64,000 nt of DNA from Sphingobium sp. (GCA_009360885.1 SPEL01000002.1:682001-746000), one strand, 5' to 3'. Positions 20,171-30,458 are shown, counted from the first letter of the stretch. Made by a program: numbers and translations. Notes: a model not told the origin generated them from the letters alone.

Positions 20171-20872
20171 ATGACAGATCATAATCAGCCTTTTGACGAG
20201 CATGACGATCAGGCATGGGCCGACATTCTCTCCCCCAGCAGACGCAACATGCTGCTCGGCGGCGGGGTGGCCGCGCTGGCAGGGGTCGGGCTGGCAGGGA
20301 ACGCCTTTGCACAGCAGCAAGATGGCGGAATTATACGCCCAGATTTCTGGCCCGACATTAAGAGGGAACCGGGAAAAAGCCCATGGGGATATGAAACCTA
20401 TAAGGAACCCGCAAAGCGCCCTGTATCGGTGCGCCCGGGGGAACAGATTTTGCCTACCCAACCGCGCAAATATACTGATATTAAAAGCTATCACGCGCAT
20501 GTCTATTTTGATGAGGACAGCTATCATAAAGCAGAATTACTGCGGAAATGGACGGTAGAACGCTTTCCGGTGGAATTAGGTCACTGGAACTATGAGCCGG
20601 TCGGCCCGCATGTAACGCCATCTTTCTATTTCGGTTTCGAAAATGACATCGCGCCAGTCGTTATTCCGTGGTTACAACTCAATAGTCTGGGCCTCACCAT
20701 TTTGCTGCACCCGAATACCGAAGACCCACGCGCAGACCATCTTTATTATGCTCTGTGGGTTAACCGCGCCCAGCCGGTTAATGCCTATAACATGAAGAAG
20801 CCCGCGCCGGGCCAGCCGCCCGTCGAACAGATATTCATTAATACCAAACCGACGGTGAAGGTCGAAGCATAA
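20171..20872 (+). CDS. Tat-exported DOPA 4,5-dioxygenase-family protein
   Basis: 233 residues. The N-terminus has a twin-arginine export signal: SRRNMLLGGG followed by a hydrophobic stretch ending in AGNAFAQ. The C-terminal 120 residues match the DOPA-dioxygenase family, extradiol enzymes that open catechol rings with iron: SYHAHVYFDED, FPVELGHWNYEPVGPHVTPSFYFGF, and ILLHPNTEDPRADH carry the expected His residues. Export to the periplasm is unusual for this family as I know it. The gene is 15 bases downstream of a TonB receptor, and divergent from a Fiu-like catecholate receptor, so a catecholic substrate entering through the outer membrane is plausible. A terminator follows at 20998. Confidence 0.82.
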   Translation: MTDHNQPFDEHDDQAWADILSPSRRNMLLGGGVAALAGVGLAGNAFAQQQDGGIIRPDFWPDIKREPGKSPWGYETYKEPAKRPVSVRPGEQILPTQPRKYTDIKSYHAHVYFDEDSYHKAELLRKWTVERFPVELGHWNYEPVGPHVTPSFYFGFENDIAPVVIPWLQLNSLGLTILLHPNTEDPRADHLYYALWVNRAQPVNAYNMKKPAPGQPPVEQIFINTKPTVKVEA

Positions 20873-20880
20873 TTCCCATC

Positions 20881-20985
20881 AGAGCAATTTCCAAGCAGAT
20901 GGCATCATCTGCTGGTTAACAAATTGCGATCAAACAAAATCTTAGAGCGGTTCATCTAATTCAAAATGATCGAAAACCGCCCTAG
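20881..20985. repeat. Intergenic repeat (AATTTC-AAGCAGA type), copy 2
   Basis: AGAGCAATTTCCAAGCAGAT pairs with ATCTGCT and AAATTGC a little further on. After AAACAAAATCTT comes a second part, AGAGCGGTTCAT, which pairs with GAAAACCGCCCTA. It is the better-preserved relative of 702-800. Confidence 0.5.
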
Positions 20986-20997
20986 AATATAATCCAT

Positions 20998-21037
20998 GCC
21001 CGTACTCCATGATATACAGCCATGGGGTGCGGGCTTT
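20998..21037 (+). terminator. Strong intrinsic terminator after the receptor/dioxygenase operon
   Basis: A 14-bp stem (GCCCGTACTCCATG with CATGGGGTGCGGGC, two to three G-T pairs) is followed by TTT. It lies about 125 bases after the dioxygenase stop. Confidence 0.75.
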
Positions 21038-21124
21038 CCATAATCATCATGATTAATGCAATAATGGGTTCTGGCCTTGAGAGCTATGAGATCAGCGTTC
21101 TACCCATTGGCGACCTCCATAGCC

Positions 21125-22585
21125 TTATGCGTATGAGAGCTCACATCTGTCGCGCCCAGAGGTTTTCGCGCGATATAATGCTTCGTCAGCATGAGCCAGC
21201 AGACGATCAAGGTTTTTCACATTCTTATTGAGGATCAGACCAATACTGACCGTAGCGCGTATCGACGCACCACTTATGGGCATTATGTCGGTTGATCGTA
21301 AAACATCGCCAATCCGATGCGCAACCGCAACGGCCTCGGTTACATCACATTCGGGCAGCACAACTGCAAATTCTTCGCCCCCTATGCGCCCCACAATATC
21401 CCCTTCCCGAACGGTCTTTTGCAATATTCCAGCAAAGTCCGACAGCACCTTATCCCCGGCTTCGTGCCCAAAAGTATCGTTGATTGATTTGAAGTGATCA
21501 ATATCGAGCATCATCACAGCAACATCCCCCCGGTCACCGTCAATCATTTCGATTGCAGACGATCCATCCTCGAAGAAAGCACGGCGGTTCCTCAATCCTG
21601 TCAATGCATCACGACTAGCCAAAAAGCTTAATCGCTCCACCAGTTCATCCCTCGCCGCCATCACACTTCCCACAACCAGCGGAGCCAGCGCGATCAGAGT
21701 AACGCCAACCCGGGTAGAGATCAGCAACTCCCGCGGATCAAGCACATCCCCCACCGGCATAAGGCCAATGTGAATAGTAAGCAGCGTCCATGTACTAAAA
21801 GCAAAAGCGAGACAGGATATGGTGAAAAGATTGTAACTCAGCGCGCACCACAATAACGCAGGAACAGGAAAGGCAACGGCGCCGGGGCCACCGATTAAGA
21901 CACTTCCCATTGCCGATGCCATAAGGGCAAGCAAAGGCACAGCCTTGTTCAGACTTATCTGACCCAGCTTTTGTCTGATTGGCTGCCAGCGGAAATCCAG
22001 CCGGGGCAATGTCAGCAATACGGGTAAAACGGCCATATAGTTGGTCATTTCCGTCGCAGACCAAAAAATAAAACCTTGTTTCCAGCCTCCACCAAATAAC
22101 AGCGGATTGGCGATAATTCCGGTTAACCCCGCCACAAGTGAGGCCATCATAATAGCGCGAAGAAAATAGAGAATTGATCTGGTTTTTTGCAATCTCTGGT
22201 CTGGGAGTGGCAAACCGGCAAGCAGTGCATAACCCGTGGCAATGCCAGCAAGATTGCCTCCATTTAACACGAGGTTTTTCAGGAGATCAGACCCCGTCAA
22301 GGCGTCGGCCAGAAAGAACCCTGCAGCGCAACTAACCCACGCGGCCCCCCGTGCCAGACATGGGAAACGTATCATCATACCCAGCATGAATGCATTGGCG
22401 GGCCAAAATGCCGCTAGATCGAGATGAGGTCGGCTGATGATACCAAGCAGACAGAGCACAAAGACGCCGAGGCCGAGAAGCAGGCCATAAAAGAAAAGCA
22501 CGCCTTCATGGTTCATGCCCGAAACTTTCAACGCGTCTGTCTCCGATTGGTCTCCATCGTTATGGCTAAAAATATATTGCATCAT
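21125..22585 (-). CDS. Membrane diguanylate cyclase (MASE1-like sensor plus GGDEF)
   Basis: 486 residues. Residues about 25-310 are membrane helices; the part with LAAFWPANAFMLGMMIRFP resembles the MASE1 integral-membrane sensor. Residues about 325-486 are a GGDEF domain: DALTGLRNRRAFFEDG, MLDIDHFKSINDTFGH, and the active site GRIGGEEF. An inhibitory I-site RxxD (REGD) stands five residues before GGEEF, so product feedback is expected. It should make cyclic di-GMP from two GTP in response to an unknown membrane signal. It is a single gene, convergent with the dioxygenase operon. The active-site Glu variant GGEEF is catalytically competent in known enzymes. Confidence 0.92.
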   Translation of the reverse strand: MMQYIFSHNDGDQSETDALKVSGMNHEGVLFFYGLLLGLGVFVLCLLGIISRPHLDLAAFWPANAFMLGMMIRFPCLARGAAWVSCAAGFFLADALTGSDLLKNLVLNGGNLAGIATGYALLAGLPLPDQRLQKTRSILYFLRAIMMASLVAGLTGIIANPLLFGGGWKQGFIFWSATEMTNYMAVLPVLLTLPRLDFRWQPIRQKLGQISLNKAVPLLALMASAMGSVLIGGPGAVAFPVPALLWCALSYNLFTISCLAFAFSTWTLLTIHIGLMPVGDVLDPRELLISTRVGVTLIALAPLVVGSVMAARDELVERLSFLASRDALTGLRNRRAFFEDGSSAIEMIDGDRGDVAVMMLDIDHFKSINDTFGHEAGDKVLSDFAGILQKTVREGDIVGRIGGEEFAVVLPECDVTEAVAVAHRIGDVLRSTDIMPISGASIRATVSIGLILNKNVKNLDRLLAHADEALYRAKTSGRDRCELSYA

Positions 22586-22905
22586 ACTTAATTAAGTATT
22601 GAATAATCACGGATATGTTTTCAATCATCCTATTAGAAGCGCATAATAACAGAGCCTACACACTCTTTACTCGTCTTGAGGTCAGGACTCATTAATTTTG
22701 TATCCGTGACTTGATGCGGATTATTTCACAACGCAAAAGGGTTGCAATGAAATAACTCCTTAAAACATAATCTTACAACAGATGAACTAATCCAGAAAAC
22801 TATAATGATTCTGAATGGATGACGGCTTAGTATCCAGCACATGTAACATCAGAGCGTACCCATCTGTAACAAGCTTATCTCAGGGCAGATGGGTAAACGC
22901 CTACC
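22586..22905. other. Intergenic region with a mobile-element end fragment
   Basis: No gene is seen. At 22679-22700 GAGGTCAGGACTCATTAATTTT matches the left end of the 384-697 element for about 18 bases. The remainder is AT-rich and has no structure I can name. Confidence 0.4.
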
Positions 22906-24036
22906 CTACCATCTGCCATTTGCTTTCCGGCCTTCCCCCTGTCCGCTAGCCGCCAAACCGCTGGCATAGCCCATATGGCTGGCGCTTTCCTGAAACCAGC
23001 GCAGAACGAGGGATGTACCTTTATCTGACAGGGCAATGAAAATGCGCCTGCCATCTTCGGGGTCCGCCTGACGTTCCAGCAGGTTGCAATCCGTCAAATG
23101 GCGTATCCAGCGCAGCGCAGTTGTCGGGGGAACCGCCGCAGCGATGCACAGGCTGGAAACAGAAACACGGTTCTTCTCCATTCGCGCCGCCATCAAATCC
23201 AGCAATATATCCCATGCCGGATCGGCAAACAGACCTTCAGGAAAAATCTGCTCTCTCAGACGCCGCACACGCAGCACAGAACGGACCTGCGCCGCCGTCA
23301 CCTGCGCATCAGAGAGCGCTATATCCTTCGGAAATGCCTTAAAATCCCTCCCCGGAGAATGCAGGGTAGGACCATCACCATTTTCACCATTATATCCATC
23401 ACTCCATGCCAAGGCAGGGGGCTGGCTGGGGGAGCGCCCCTGAACAAGCGCCTCGATCGTCCGGCTAAGGCGGCCCAGTTCCTCGCTCATGCGTTCCAGT
23501 CGGTTTTCCCCTGCTTCCCGCCCGATATCATTCAAATGATAATCTTGTGGCGCAGAGGTAGCGCTGTGGGCTGCCATCACCGATACCAGATCCACAACAT
23601 CCGGTTCACACAATATCACGGCCCGATCAGACCGGACCAACGCATGAACAATATCCAGACCTCCCAACGACGTAATGACGACCAGATCAGTCCCCTGTAT
23701 CATGGCCATACTATCCAGCCGCGTCAGCAGCAAATCCAGCCCCCGCTCATGCCCATCACAGCGCAGCACCAACATATCGACATCAACAATATGGCTCAGC
23801 CGGTCGGGTGCATCAGCCAGAGAGGTTTGCCCCAGCATCCGATACCCCAATGCCGTGGCTATCCGGCGCACATCTGGCCCGCAAGGGGACTGCGCAGCCG
23901 TTGATCCATCCTCTAGCAGCAGCAGGCTAGGCTGCGTTCCCTGCCAGTCAATATTGGCCCAATAATCATCCCCGGCATGGTTTCCCATGGCCCCGGCCTG
24001 ATCTGACATTGTCCCTGTTCTGGCATCGCCATTCAT
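22906..24036 (-). CDS. MarR-like winged-helix DNA-binding protein with an unknown N-terminal domain
   Basis: About 376 residues. The N-terminal 170 residues alternate beta-strand and helix like a degenerate receiver or Rossmann fold (SLLLLEDGS, DMLVLRCDGHERGLDLLL, DLVVITSLGGLDIV) but have no clear phosphorylation site. Residues about 185-205 may form a short coiled coil. The C-terminal 110 residues are a winged helix: AWDILLDLMAARMEKN, AAAVPPTTALRWIRHLTDCNLL, and RQADPEDGRRIFIALSDKG. It should be a transcription regulator. The ATG at 24036 is preferred over the TTG at 24063. Single gene on its strand; no regulon clue. Confidence 0.75.
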   Translation of the reverse strand: MNGDARTGTMSDQAGAMGNHAGDDYWANIDWQGTQPSLLLLEDGSTAAQSPCGPDVRRIATALGYRMLGQTSLADAPDRLSHIVDVDMLVLRCDGHERGLDLLLTRLDSMAMIQGTDLVVITSLGGLDIVHALVRSDRAVILCEPDVVDLVSVMAAHSATSAPQDYHLNDIGREAGENRLERMSEELGRLSRTIEALVQGRSPSQPPALAWSDGYNGENGDGPTLHSPGRDFKAFPKDIALSDAQVTAAQVRSVLRVRRLREQIFPEGLFADPAWDILLDLMAARMEKNRVSVSSLCIAAAVPPTTALRWIRHLTDCNLLERQADPEDGRRIFIALSDKGTSLVLRWFQESASHMGYASGLAASGQGEGRKANGRW

Positions 24037-24063
24037 ACGCCCTATTCCACCCCACAGCAGCAA

Positions 24064-24727
24064 GTAACGGCCCGACCAAGCAAACCGTCACCCATTTCCC
24101 CTTCGCCATAACCCGGTTTCATCAAACCAGAGTCACAGCGTCAGCCCTTAGGCCCTACCATCTCCAATATGGCGAAAATATTGAAAATCTACGTTATCTT
24201 TAATCCGGATCGGAGGAAAAATCTCATATTTTTACACAGATGGATAAGGGAAATGGAACGACATGGCCCCATTTTCATATCAATATGGGGAATTTCCTAT
24301 CTTTTCAGAATGGACCTACCTTCCATCCATATCGGATATGATATTTACCGAAAAGAAATGGAGGTAAAGCTACTCCAGTTCCAATCTGCCTCATCAATAG
24401 AATGAAACGCATAGGATTATAAAGTTAGCAGGGGTAGAACTACTTAAATTTGGGATAGTAATCTGAAACAGGCTGGATGATCGCCAAGAAAGAGCGCAGC
24501 AGAATATTGGAGCCATTATTCAAGCGAGTGACAAAGCCATGAACAATCCGGAGCGTTTACTAATCAGGTGAAATCACCTGATGAATCGGAAAACGCGATA
24601 GAGCAAAAGCTTTAGAGCGTTTTCGATCTGGATTGATCGAAGCCGGCTCTGGCCCGGCCCGTTGTTATCTGTTCACTCGGCAAATTTTAGCTTCCGGTCC
24701 ATCAGCTTTCTGCTGTGCGTCACGACA
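24064..24727. other. Intergenic region with no supported gene
   Basis: An open frame at 24169-24405 exists but has biased, AT-rich composition and no recognisable sequence or ribosome-binding site. A hairpin-like block near 24520-24640 (GAGCGTTT, AATCAGGTGAAATCACCTGAT, AAAACGC) is a small repeat. I see nothing else. Confidence 0.4.
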
Positions 24728-26347
24728 TTATTTGAACAGGCCGCCTAATAAACCACGCACCAGACCTCCTACAAGGCCGCCGCTTTTCGCCTTACCACGG
24801 CCGGAACCGAACACCGCCTTGCCCAGTTCATTTGCGACCTGCCGCCCGACCGATGACGCCGCCGAACGAGTCGCGGATTGAACCGCCTTTTCCATGGCAG
24901 AAGGTTTGGCGGCCTCTTTTGCAGCAGCAGCCTCAGCCCGTTTCTGTTCGCGTAATTCTTCGGCGCGCCGCTTCGCTTCGACCTTGGCTTGCTCCGCTGC
25001 GGCCTTATCTTCCTCAGCCTGAGCGCGGCTGGCCTGCGCTGCGGCAGTTGCAGCCTGCCCCCGCGCCGCGAGGATTTCCTCCGCGCTCTCCCGGTTAATG
25101 GGCGTATCATATTTGCCATCGACCGGCGAGATCGACTGAATAATCGCCCGCTCCTTATCCGTCACAGGGCCAAGACGAGAGCGCGGCGGCGCAATCAATG
25201 TGCGCTGCACAATAGAGGGCGATCCATCTGGCAGAAGCAGGGAAACCAGTGCCTCGCCCACCTTCAATTCGGTAATGGCGGTGGCGACATCCAGATCAGG
25301 GTTGACACGGAAGGTCTCAGCCGCAGATTTAACGGCCTTCTGGTCGCGCGGCGTGAAAGCCCGCAATGCATGCTGCACTCGGTTGCCCAGTTGCCCCGCG
25401 ACATCCTCGGGAATATCAATCGGGTTTTGCGTGACGAAATAAACGCCCACGCCCTTGGACCGGATGAGGCGCACCACCTGCTCAATCTTATCCGTCAGCG
25501 CCTTTGGCGCATCGTCGAACAGCAAATGGGCTTCGTCAAAGAAGAACACCAGTTTCGGTTTTTCCGGGTCACCCACTTCGGGCAGAGTTTCAAACAGTTC
25601 AGACAACAACCACAACAGGAAAGTCGAATAGAGCTTGGGGCTTTGCATCAGCTTATCGGCGGCCAGCACATTGATATAGCCGCGCCCCCGCTCATCCGTG
25701 CGGATGAAATCATTGATATCCAGCGCTGGCTCCCCAAAAAAGGCATGGCCGCCCTGACTATCGAGGGTCAACAACTGGCGCTGAATTGCCCCGACGCTGG
25801 CCTTGGTGACATTGCCATAACGCACGGACAAATCGCCTGCATTTTCTGCGCAATAGACCAGCATCGCCTGTAAATCGGCAAGGTCCAGCAGCAACAGTCC
25901 TTCTTCATCGGCATAACGAAAGGCGATGTTGAGAACGCCTTCCTGCGTATCATTGAGGTTCAGCAATCGCGCCAGTAACAGCGGCCCCATTTCGCTGATG
26001 GTGGTGCGAATAGGATGGCCTTGCTGCCCATATAAATCCCAGAATATCGCCGGATTATCGGCATATTCATAAGGGGTAAGGCCGATCTCCTGTGCGCGAC
26101 TTTCCAGTGATGCCGCATTTTTGAATGTGGGTGAACCGGCCATGGAAATGCCGGCCAGATCGCCCTTCACATCCGCCAGAAACACCGGCACCCCGGCGCG
26201 AGAGAAATTTTCGGCAATCCCCTGAAGTGTCACCGTCTTGCCGGTGCCGGTTGCCCCCGCGATCAGCCCATGCCGGTTCGCGCGCTTCAGGGTGAGCAAT
26301 TGTGGCTGACCATTTGCGGCCCCCAGAAAAAGTGCATCTGCCGTCAT
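24728..26347 (-). CDS. HerA-like ATPase, DUF853 family
   Basis: About 539 residues. The P-loop is GATGTGKT near residue 30 and the Walker B motif is [12 protein letters not shown] near 275. [15 protein letters not shown] is the conserved DUF853 segment that follows. The C-terminal 110 residues are Ala/Glu/Lys-rich coiled coil, ending in a Gly-rich tail. The family are HerA/FtsK-type hexameric ATPases of unclear function in bacteria. I use the ATG at 26347, with GGGAG 6 bases upstream, rather than the longer frame from 26422. It lies apart from the degP gene, whose terminator is between them. Confidence 0.85.
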   Translation of the reverse strand: MTADALFLGAANGQPQLLTLKRANRHGLIAGATGTGKTVTLQGIAENFSRAGVPVFLADVKGDLAGISMAGSPTFKNAASLESRAQEIGLTPYEYADNPAIFWDLYGQQGHPIRTTISEMGPLLLARLLNLNDTQEGVLNIAFRYADEEGLLLLDLADLQAMLVYCAENAGDLSVRYGNVTKASVGAIQRQLLTLDSQGGHAFFGEPALDINDFIRTDERGRGYINVLAADKLMQSPKLYSTFLLWLLSELFETLPEVGDPEKPKLVFFFDEAHLLFDDAPKALTDKIEQVVRLIRSKGVGVYFVTQNPIDIPEDVAGQLGNRVQHALRAFTPRDQKAVKSAAETFRVNPDLDVATAITELKVGEALVSLLLPDGSPSIVQRTLIAPPRSRLGPVTDKERAIIQSISPVDGKYDTPINRESAEEILAARGQAATAAAQASRAQAEEDKAAAEQAKVEAKRRAEELREQKRAEAAAAKEAAKPSAMEKAVQSATRSAASSVGRQVANELGKAVFGSGRGKAKSGGLVGGLVRGLLGGLFK

Positions 26348-26559
26348 TGTCTTCTCCCTACTGCGGGCCGGTATCAATCTTCTTATAGCGATACTGCCCG
26401 GCGATGCAGATGGAAAGCCCACTAAAGCCCGGCAGCACTGGTTTTACAATCTGGCTTCACCCGATGGTCAGGCCCCTAATGCTGGCCTACGCCTGCCAAC
26501 GCGTCTACCCTCGCACACATCGCACCGTTGCACCCGTCGTATAGGACGCCGCATAGAAA

Positions 26560-26589
26560 AGGCCGCCACACCAGATGGTATGACGGCCT
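26560..26589 (-). terminator. Intrinsic terminator of the degP gene
   Basis: On the minus strand AGGCCGTCATACC pairs with TGGTGTGGCGGCCT around the loop, followed by TTTT. It is about 32 bases past the degP stop. Confidence 0.8.
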
Positions 26590-26621
26590 GTTCAACCTCA
26601 TATCCGAAAGCCCGGAATTTC

Positions 26622-28136
26622 TTACTTCTCGCGCAGGCGAACCGGCAGGAAAGCCGGAGACTGGCCGCGACGCAGCACCTGCAACAGCACGGCACTGCGC
26701 CCAGACTTCTTCGCCTCAGCAATGATGGAGGATAGTTCGGCTTCGCTCGTTGTCGGGCGGTTATTGGCCGACAGGATCACATCACCCCGGCGCAGCCCCT
26801 TGGCCCCTGCATCGGTGTCACGGTCAACACCAGCAATCACCACGCCCTTCGTTGTGGCAGGAAGACCCAACTGACGCAATATGGTAGGGGTTAATGCCTG
26901 CACGGCAACACCCAGATCATCGGTTGCGGCAGGAGCATCCTGCTGCTGGCCCGGCTGAGAGAAATCCTCTTCCTGATCCTGCCCGCTGAACTGCGAAAGC
27001 TGCTCTTCGGACGGACGCTCACCCACGGTCGCTGTTACCGTCATGCGTTTGCCATTACGGATCAGCTCAATCGGTACGCGCGAACCAATAGGCAGGTTGC
27101 TGACGATGAAGGAGAGGGTTTCGTCAGGGTTAACCCCGCGCCCGTTCACCTTTACGATCACGTCACCCGGCTTGATACCGGCCTTATCTGCGCCTTCACC
27201 CGGCTCAACGCCCTGAATAAACTCACCGCTATTCTTTGGCAGGCCCAGCGAATCGGCAATGTCTTCACCCAGTGGGCTGATCTGTACGCCCAGATAGCCG
27301 CGCTTCACCGTCTCGCCCTTACGCAGCGTTTCGATAATCGGCATGGCCTGCTCGGATGGAATAGCAAAGCCAATGCCGACATTACCGCCCGAAGGCGACA
27401 AAATCTGGCTGTTAATGCCGATCACATTGCCGCGCATATCGAACATCGGGCCACCACTATTGCCCTGATTGATCGAAGCATCCGTCTGGATGAAGCGGTC
27501 ATAATTGCCGCCGGTGCTGCGATGCACGGCAGAGATAATACCCGCCGTCACTGTGCCGGAAAGCGCATAAGGATTACCAATGGCAACCACCCAATCCCCT
27601 ACGCGGGCCTTGGTGCTGTCCCCGAATTTCACAAAGGGAAACGGCTTTTTTCCTACGATTTTGAGGACAGCAAGGTCGGTCGCGGGATCACGCCCTACCA
27701 GCTTAGCTTCATATTCCTCGCGATTGGTCAGCGTCACGGTGATGCTGTCCACACTCGCGCCGCGCGCGCCGGGAGAGACCACATGATTATTGGTGACGAT
27801 GTAACCATCAGACGAAATCAGGAAGCCCGAACCAAGCGACTGGGCCTGCCGCGTCTGTGGGCGACCGCCACCCCCACCGCCAAATAAATCACCAAAAGGT
27901 GTGCCCGCGAAAGGGTTCTGAGACTGCACCTGTACGCGCTGTTTAGTGGAGATATTGACGACCGCCGGTTGCAGCTTTTCGACCATATCCGCAAGGCTGG
28001 CAGGCGCCCCTTGTGGGGCCGCAGCCTGCAACCCTTCATTCTGCGCAGTCTGCGCACCCAGAGGCTGATGAGAGCTGACGGCTAGCGCAGTCCCGCTCAA
28101 CAGGAGAGCGCCGGTAATGGCATAAGCATAACGCAC
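26622..28136 (-). CDS. degP: Periplasmic serine protease of the DegP/HtrA family
   Basis: About 504 residues. A signal sequence (AYAITGALLLSGTALAVS) is followed by a trypsin-like domain with the triad His in VTNNHVV, Asp in ATDLAVLKI and Ser in GNSGGPMF, then two PDZ domains (around YLGVQISPLG and LGVAVQALTP). A Gly-rich loop (FGGGGGGRPQ) sits in the LA-loop region. It degrades or refolds damaged envelope proteins. GAGGAA lies 8 bases before the GTG at 28136, which I prefer; the in-frame ATG at 28193 has a weaker site. hflC follows upstream on the same strand, so it belongs to a quality-control cluster. Confidence 0.94.
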   Translation of the reverse strand: MRYAYAITGALLLSGTALAVSSHQPLGAQTAQNEGLQAAAPQGAPASLADMVEKLQPAVVNISTKQRVQVQSQNPFAGTPFGDLFGGGGGGRPQTRQAQSLGSGFLISSDGYIVTNNHVVSPGARGASVDSITVTLTNREEYEAKLVGRDPATDLAVLKIVGKKPFPFVKFGDSTKARVGDWVVAIGNPYALSGTVTAGIISAVHRSTGGNYDRFIQTDASINQGNSGGPMFDMRGNVIGINSQILSPSGGNVGIGFAIPSEQAMPIIETLRKGETVKRGYLGVQISPLGEDIADSLGLPKNSGEFIQGVEPGEGADKAGIKPGDVIVKVNGRGVNPDETLSFIVSNLPIGSRVPIELIRNGKRMTVTATVGERPSEEQLSQFSGQDQEEDFSQPGQQQDAPAATDDLGVAVQALTPTILRQLGLPATTKGVVIAGVDRDTDAGAKGLRRGDVILSANNRPTTSEAELSSIIAEAKKSGRSAVLLQVLRRGQSPAFLPVRLREK

Positions 28137-28246
28137 TGTTCTTATTCCTCTTCTGTCCTCGGCGGGGTCATAAGACCCCGGAATTCCATGCATTTCATGC
28201 CGGTCGCTGGCTGAACGGAAATTGAATGAAGAAAGGAAGGGGGACG

Positions 28247-29092
28247 TTAGCGCCCCCGGAATTCCCGCAAAAATTCATTATCCGGTGACAATATGATGCT
28301 GGTTTCACTGTCATTCTGGCTGTTGAACGTCCGGCGATAGGCCTGCATAGCGCGATAAAAATCATAGAAATTCGCGTCTTTGCCAAAGCTGGTGGCATAG
28401 ACCTTGGCCGCAGCGGCATCTGCCTCCGCCCGGATGATCTGCGCCTGTTTCTGGCCCTGTGCGCGGATGGTCAGCGCCTCTTGCTGACGCGCCGTGCGCA
28501 TCCGCTCAAACGCGCTCTGAAGCGGCGTACCATCGGGAAGATCTGCGCGCTTGATTCGTACGTCAATGACCTCTGCACCATATTGGCGCGCAACCCTGTT
28601 AAGGCCCGCCTCAATGTTGCTCATCACCTGCCCGCGTTCGGGGCTGAGCAGCGCAGCAAAAGGCCGCTTGCCCAGCTCGTTACGCAGCGCAGACCCTAAT
28701 ATGGGCCGCAGAGCCTCAGAAACCCGTTCCTCGCTGCCTGCTGAAATATACATGCGCAGCGGATTGACGATGCGATAACGGGCAAAGGCATCAACCTGTA
28801 ACCGAAGCTGATCGGTCGAAAGCACCTGCTGGCGCTCCATCTCAACCGACTGAATGCGCTTGTCGATCCAGACAATCTGCTCGGCAAAGGGAATGCGCAC
28901 AGCAACACCGGCACCGGTACGGCCAAAAATTTCACCCGGCTTATAGGGGTTCAGGATTCGTACTGGTTCACCAAAGCGAACGATGACCGCCTGCCGCGTT
29001 TCCGGCACAATGGAAATTGTACTACCCAGAAGGATAAGCACACCAAGCGCCACCAACATCAGCGTGACGGGGTTACGAAACGCGCCGCTCAT
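28247..29092 (-). CDS. hflC: HflC, regulator of FtsH protease
   Basis: 281 residues. One N-terminal membrane helix (LMLVALGVLILLGSTISIV) anchors a periplasmic prohibitin/SPFH domain (RQAVIVRFGEPVRI, GVAVRIPFAEQIVWIDKRIQSVE). With HflK it forms a membrane cage around FtsH and limits its access to membrane substrates. The start overlaps the hflK stop by four bases (ATGA), showing translational coupling. Length matches the family. Confidence 0.95.
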   Translation of the reverse strand: MSGAFRNPVTLMLVALGVLILLGSTISIVPETRQAVIVRFGEPVRILNPYKPGEIFGRTGAGVAVRIPFAEQIVWIDKRIQSVEMERQQVLSTDQLRLQVDAFARYRIVNPLRMYISAGSEERVSEALRPILGSALRNELGKRPFAALLSPERGQVMSNIEAGLNRVARQYGAEVIDVRIKRADLPDGTPLQSAFERMRTARQQEALTIRAQGQKQAQIIRAEADAAAAKVYATSFGKDANFYDFYRAMQAYRRTFNSQNDSETSIILSPDNEFLREFRGR

Positions 29093-30387
29093 TTGCTGCC
29101 TCCCTGCCGGGGCTGCTCTTTCGCCGGGGCTTCGGCGGTTACCGGCGCATTTGCTGCCGCTTCATCCACCTTGCGGGCGCGGCGTTTTATTTCAGGCAAA
29201 GGCAGATATGGGGTGACATTGCCTGCCTCCACCACTGTCTTATCAACATCAGCCAGCACGGCCTCCATCGTTTCATAATACATACGGCGGCGTGTTACTT
29301 CCGGTGCCAGACGATATTCCTCATAGACCTTATCAAAGGCTGCGGCTTCGCCCTGTGCGCGGGCGCTCAATTGCTGCGCATAAGCACGCGCCTCGTTAAT
29401 ATAGGTCTGCGCGGCCTGCTGAGAGGCTGACACTTCCTTAAACGCATCATTAACGGCGGCTGGCGGATCGGCCTGCTTGATGGCAACGCCCTGCACCTTC
29501 ACCCCGGCGCGATAGCTATCGAGGATTTGCTGCATGCGTTGCTCAACCTGCTGCTCGATCAATGTACGGCCCGCGCCGAGGGAATCGGTGAGCGAAACCG
29601 TGGCAACAACCGAGCGCATAGCCGATTCGGCTACTTCCTTGATGGTGTTGTCCGGGTCAGCAATCTGGAATTTATAGAGCTGCGCATCCTGAATGTTCCA
29701 GCGCACAGAATAAGCAAGATCGATAATATTCTGGTCGCCGGTAATCATCAGATTTTCAGCATCACCAGCAACAGAACCAATGTCGATCGTGCGAATTTCT
29801 TCGACATCCACCCGTTCCACCGTTTCAAAGGGCGCAGGCAAAGTAAGGCCAATACCCGGCCCCATGCTGCGGCTATATTTACCAAGCATCAACACAACAC
29901 CGCGTTCCTGCGGCCCTATGCGATGAACGCTGGTAAGGCCAACCCACAGCACCGCCATAATCGCAAGGCCGATTGGCCAGAGAGAACGCATTTCACCGCC
30001 ACCAGGAAGGCCACCAAAACCGCCTCCACGCGGCCCTTGTCCACCGGGTCCACCACTGCCACGACCACCATTGCCGCCAAGCCCATCACGGCCACGACGC
30101 AATAAATCATCAATCAGCGAAGGACGATCCCCCGCGCCATCCCGCCCGGTGTCCGGGCGACTGCCGGGACGTGTCCATGGGTTGCGTGGCCCGTCATTGC
30201 CATCCTGCCCCCGGCCACCATCTGAGCCGGGGCCATTGCTACCCCCACCCACAGGCCCGTTGCCGGACTGGTCGTCATTGCCTTTTCCGCCCCACGGCCC
30301 CTGCACCATGGCAGATAGGGGCGCAACAACTGGCACAGGCAGAAGGGATGCGGCGATCTCTCTAAGCGAACGTCTTTTTCTCATCAT
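29089..30387 (-). CDS. hflK: HflK, regulator of FtsH protease
   Basis: About 430 residues depending on start. The N-terminal 100 residues are Gly/Asn/Asp-rich, as in many HflK proteins, then a membrane helix (LWPIGLAIMAVLWVGLTSVH) and the SPFH domain (RGVVLMLGKYSRSMGPGIGLTLP, VDVEEIRTIDIG). It pairs with HflC. The start is uncertain: ATGs at 30387 and 30384 have AAAGGGA nearby; a later ATG at 30309 begins the Gly-rich part directly. It is divergent from mrp with only about 70 bases between them, so the two promoters must be close. Confidence 0.93.
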   Translation of the reverse strand: MMRKRRSLREIAASLLPVPVVAPLSAMVQGPWGGKGNDDQSGNGPVGGGSNGPGSDGGRGQDGNDGPRNPWTRPGSRPDTGRDGAGDRPSLIDDLLRRGRDGLGGNGGRGSGGPGGQGPRGGGFGGLPGGGEMRSLWPIGLAIMAVLWVGLTSVHRIGPQERGVVLMLGKYSRSMGPGIGLTLPAPFETVERVDVEEIRTIDIGSVAGDAENLMITGDQNIIDLAYSVRWNIQDAQLYKFQIADPDNTIKEVAESAMRSVVATVSLTDSLGAGRTLIEQQVEQRMQQILDSYRAGVKVQGVAIKQADPPAAVNDAFKEVSASQQAAQTYINEARAYAQQLSARAQGEAAAFDKVYEEYRLAPEVTRRRMYYETMEAVLADVDKTVVEAGNVTPYLPLPEIKRRARKVDEAAANAPVTAEAPAKEQPRQGGSK

Positions 30388-30458
30388 TCCCTTTCTATAG
30401 GAACAGCTTTCCCGGAAAAACAGTGCCTTTGCCATGATAATCGCATAAGAAAGCGATT

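Noticed and set aside
24169-24405. A 78-residue open frame in the gap before the HerA-like gene
   Set aside because: No ribosome-binding site that decides a start, biased composition and no recognisable sequence. It overlaps imperfect inverted repeats.
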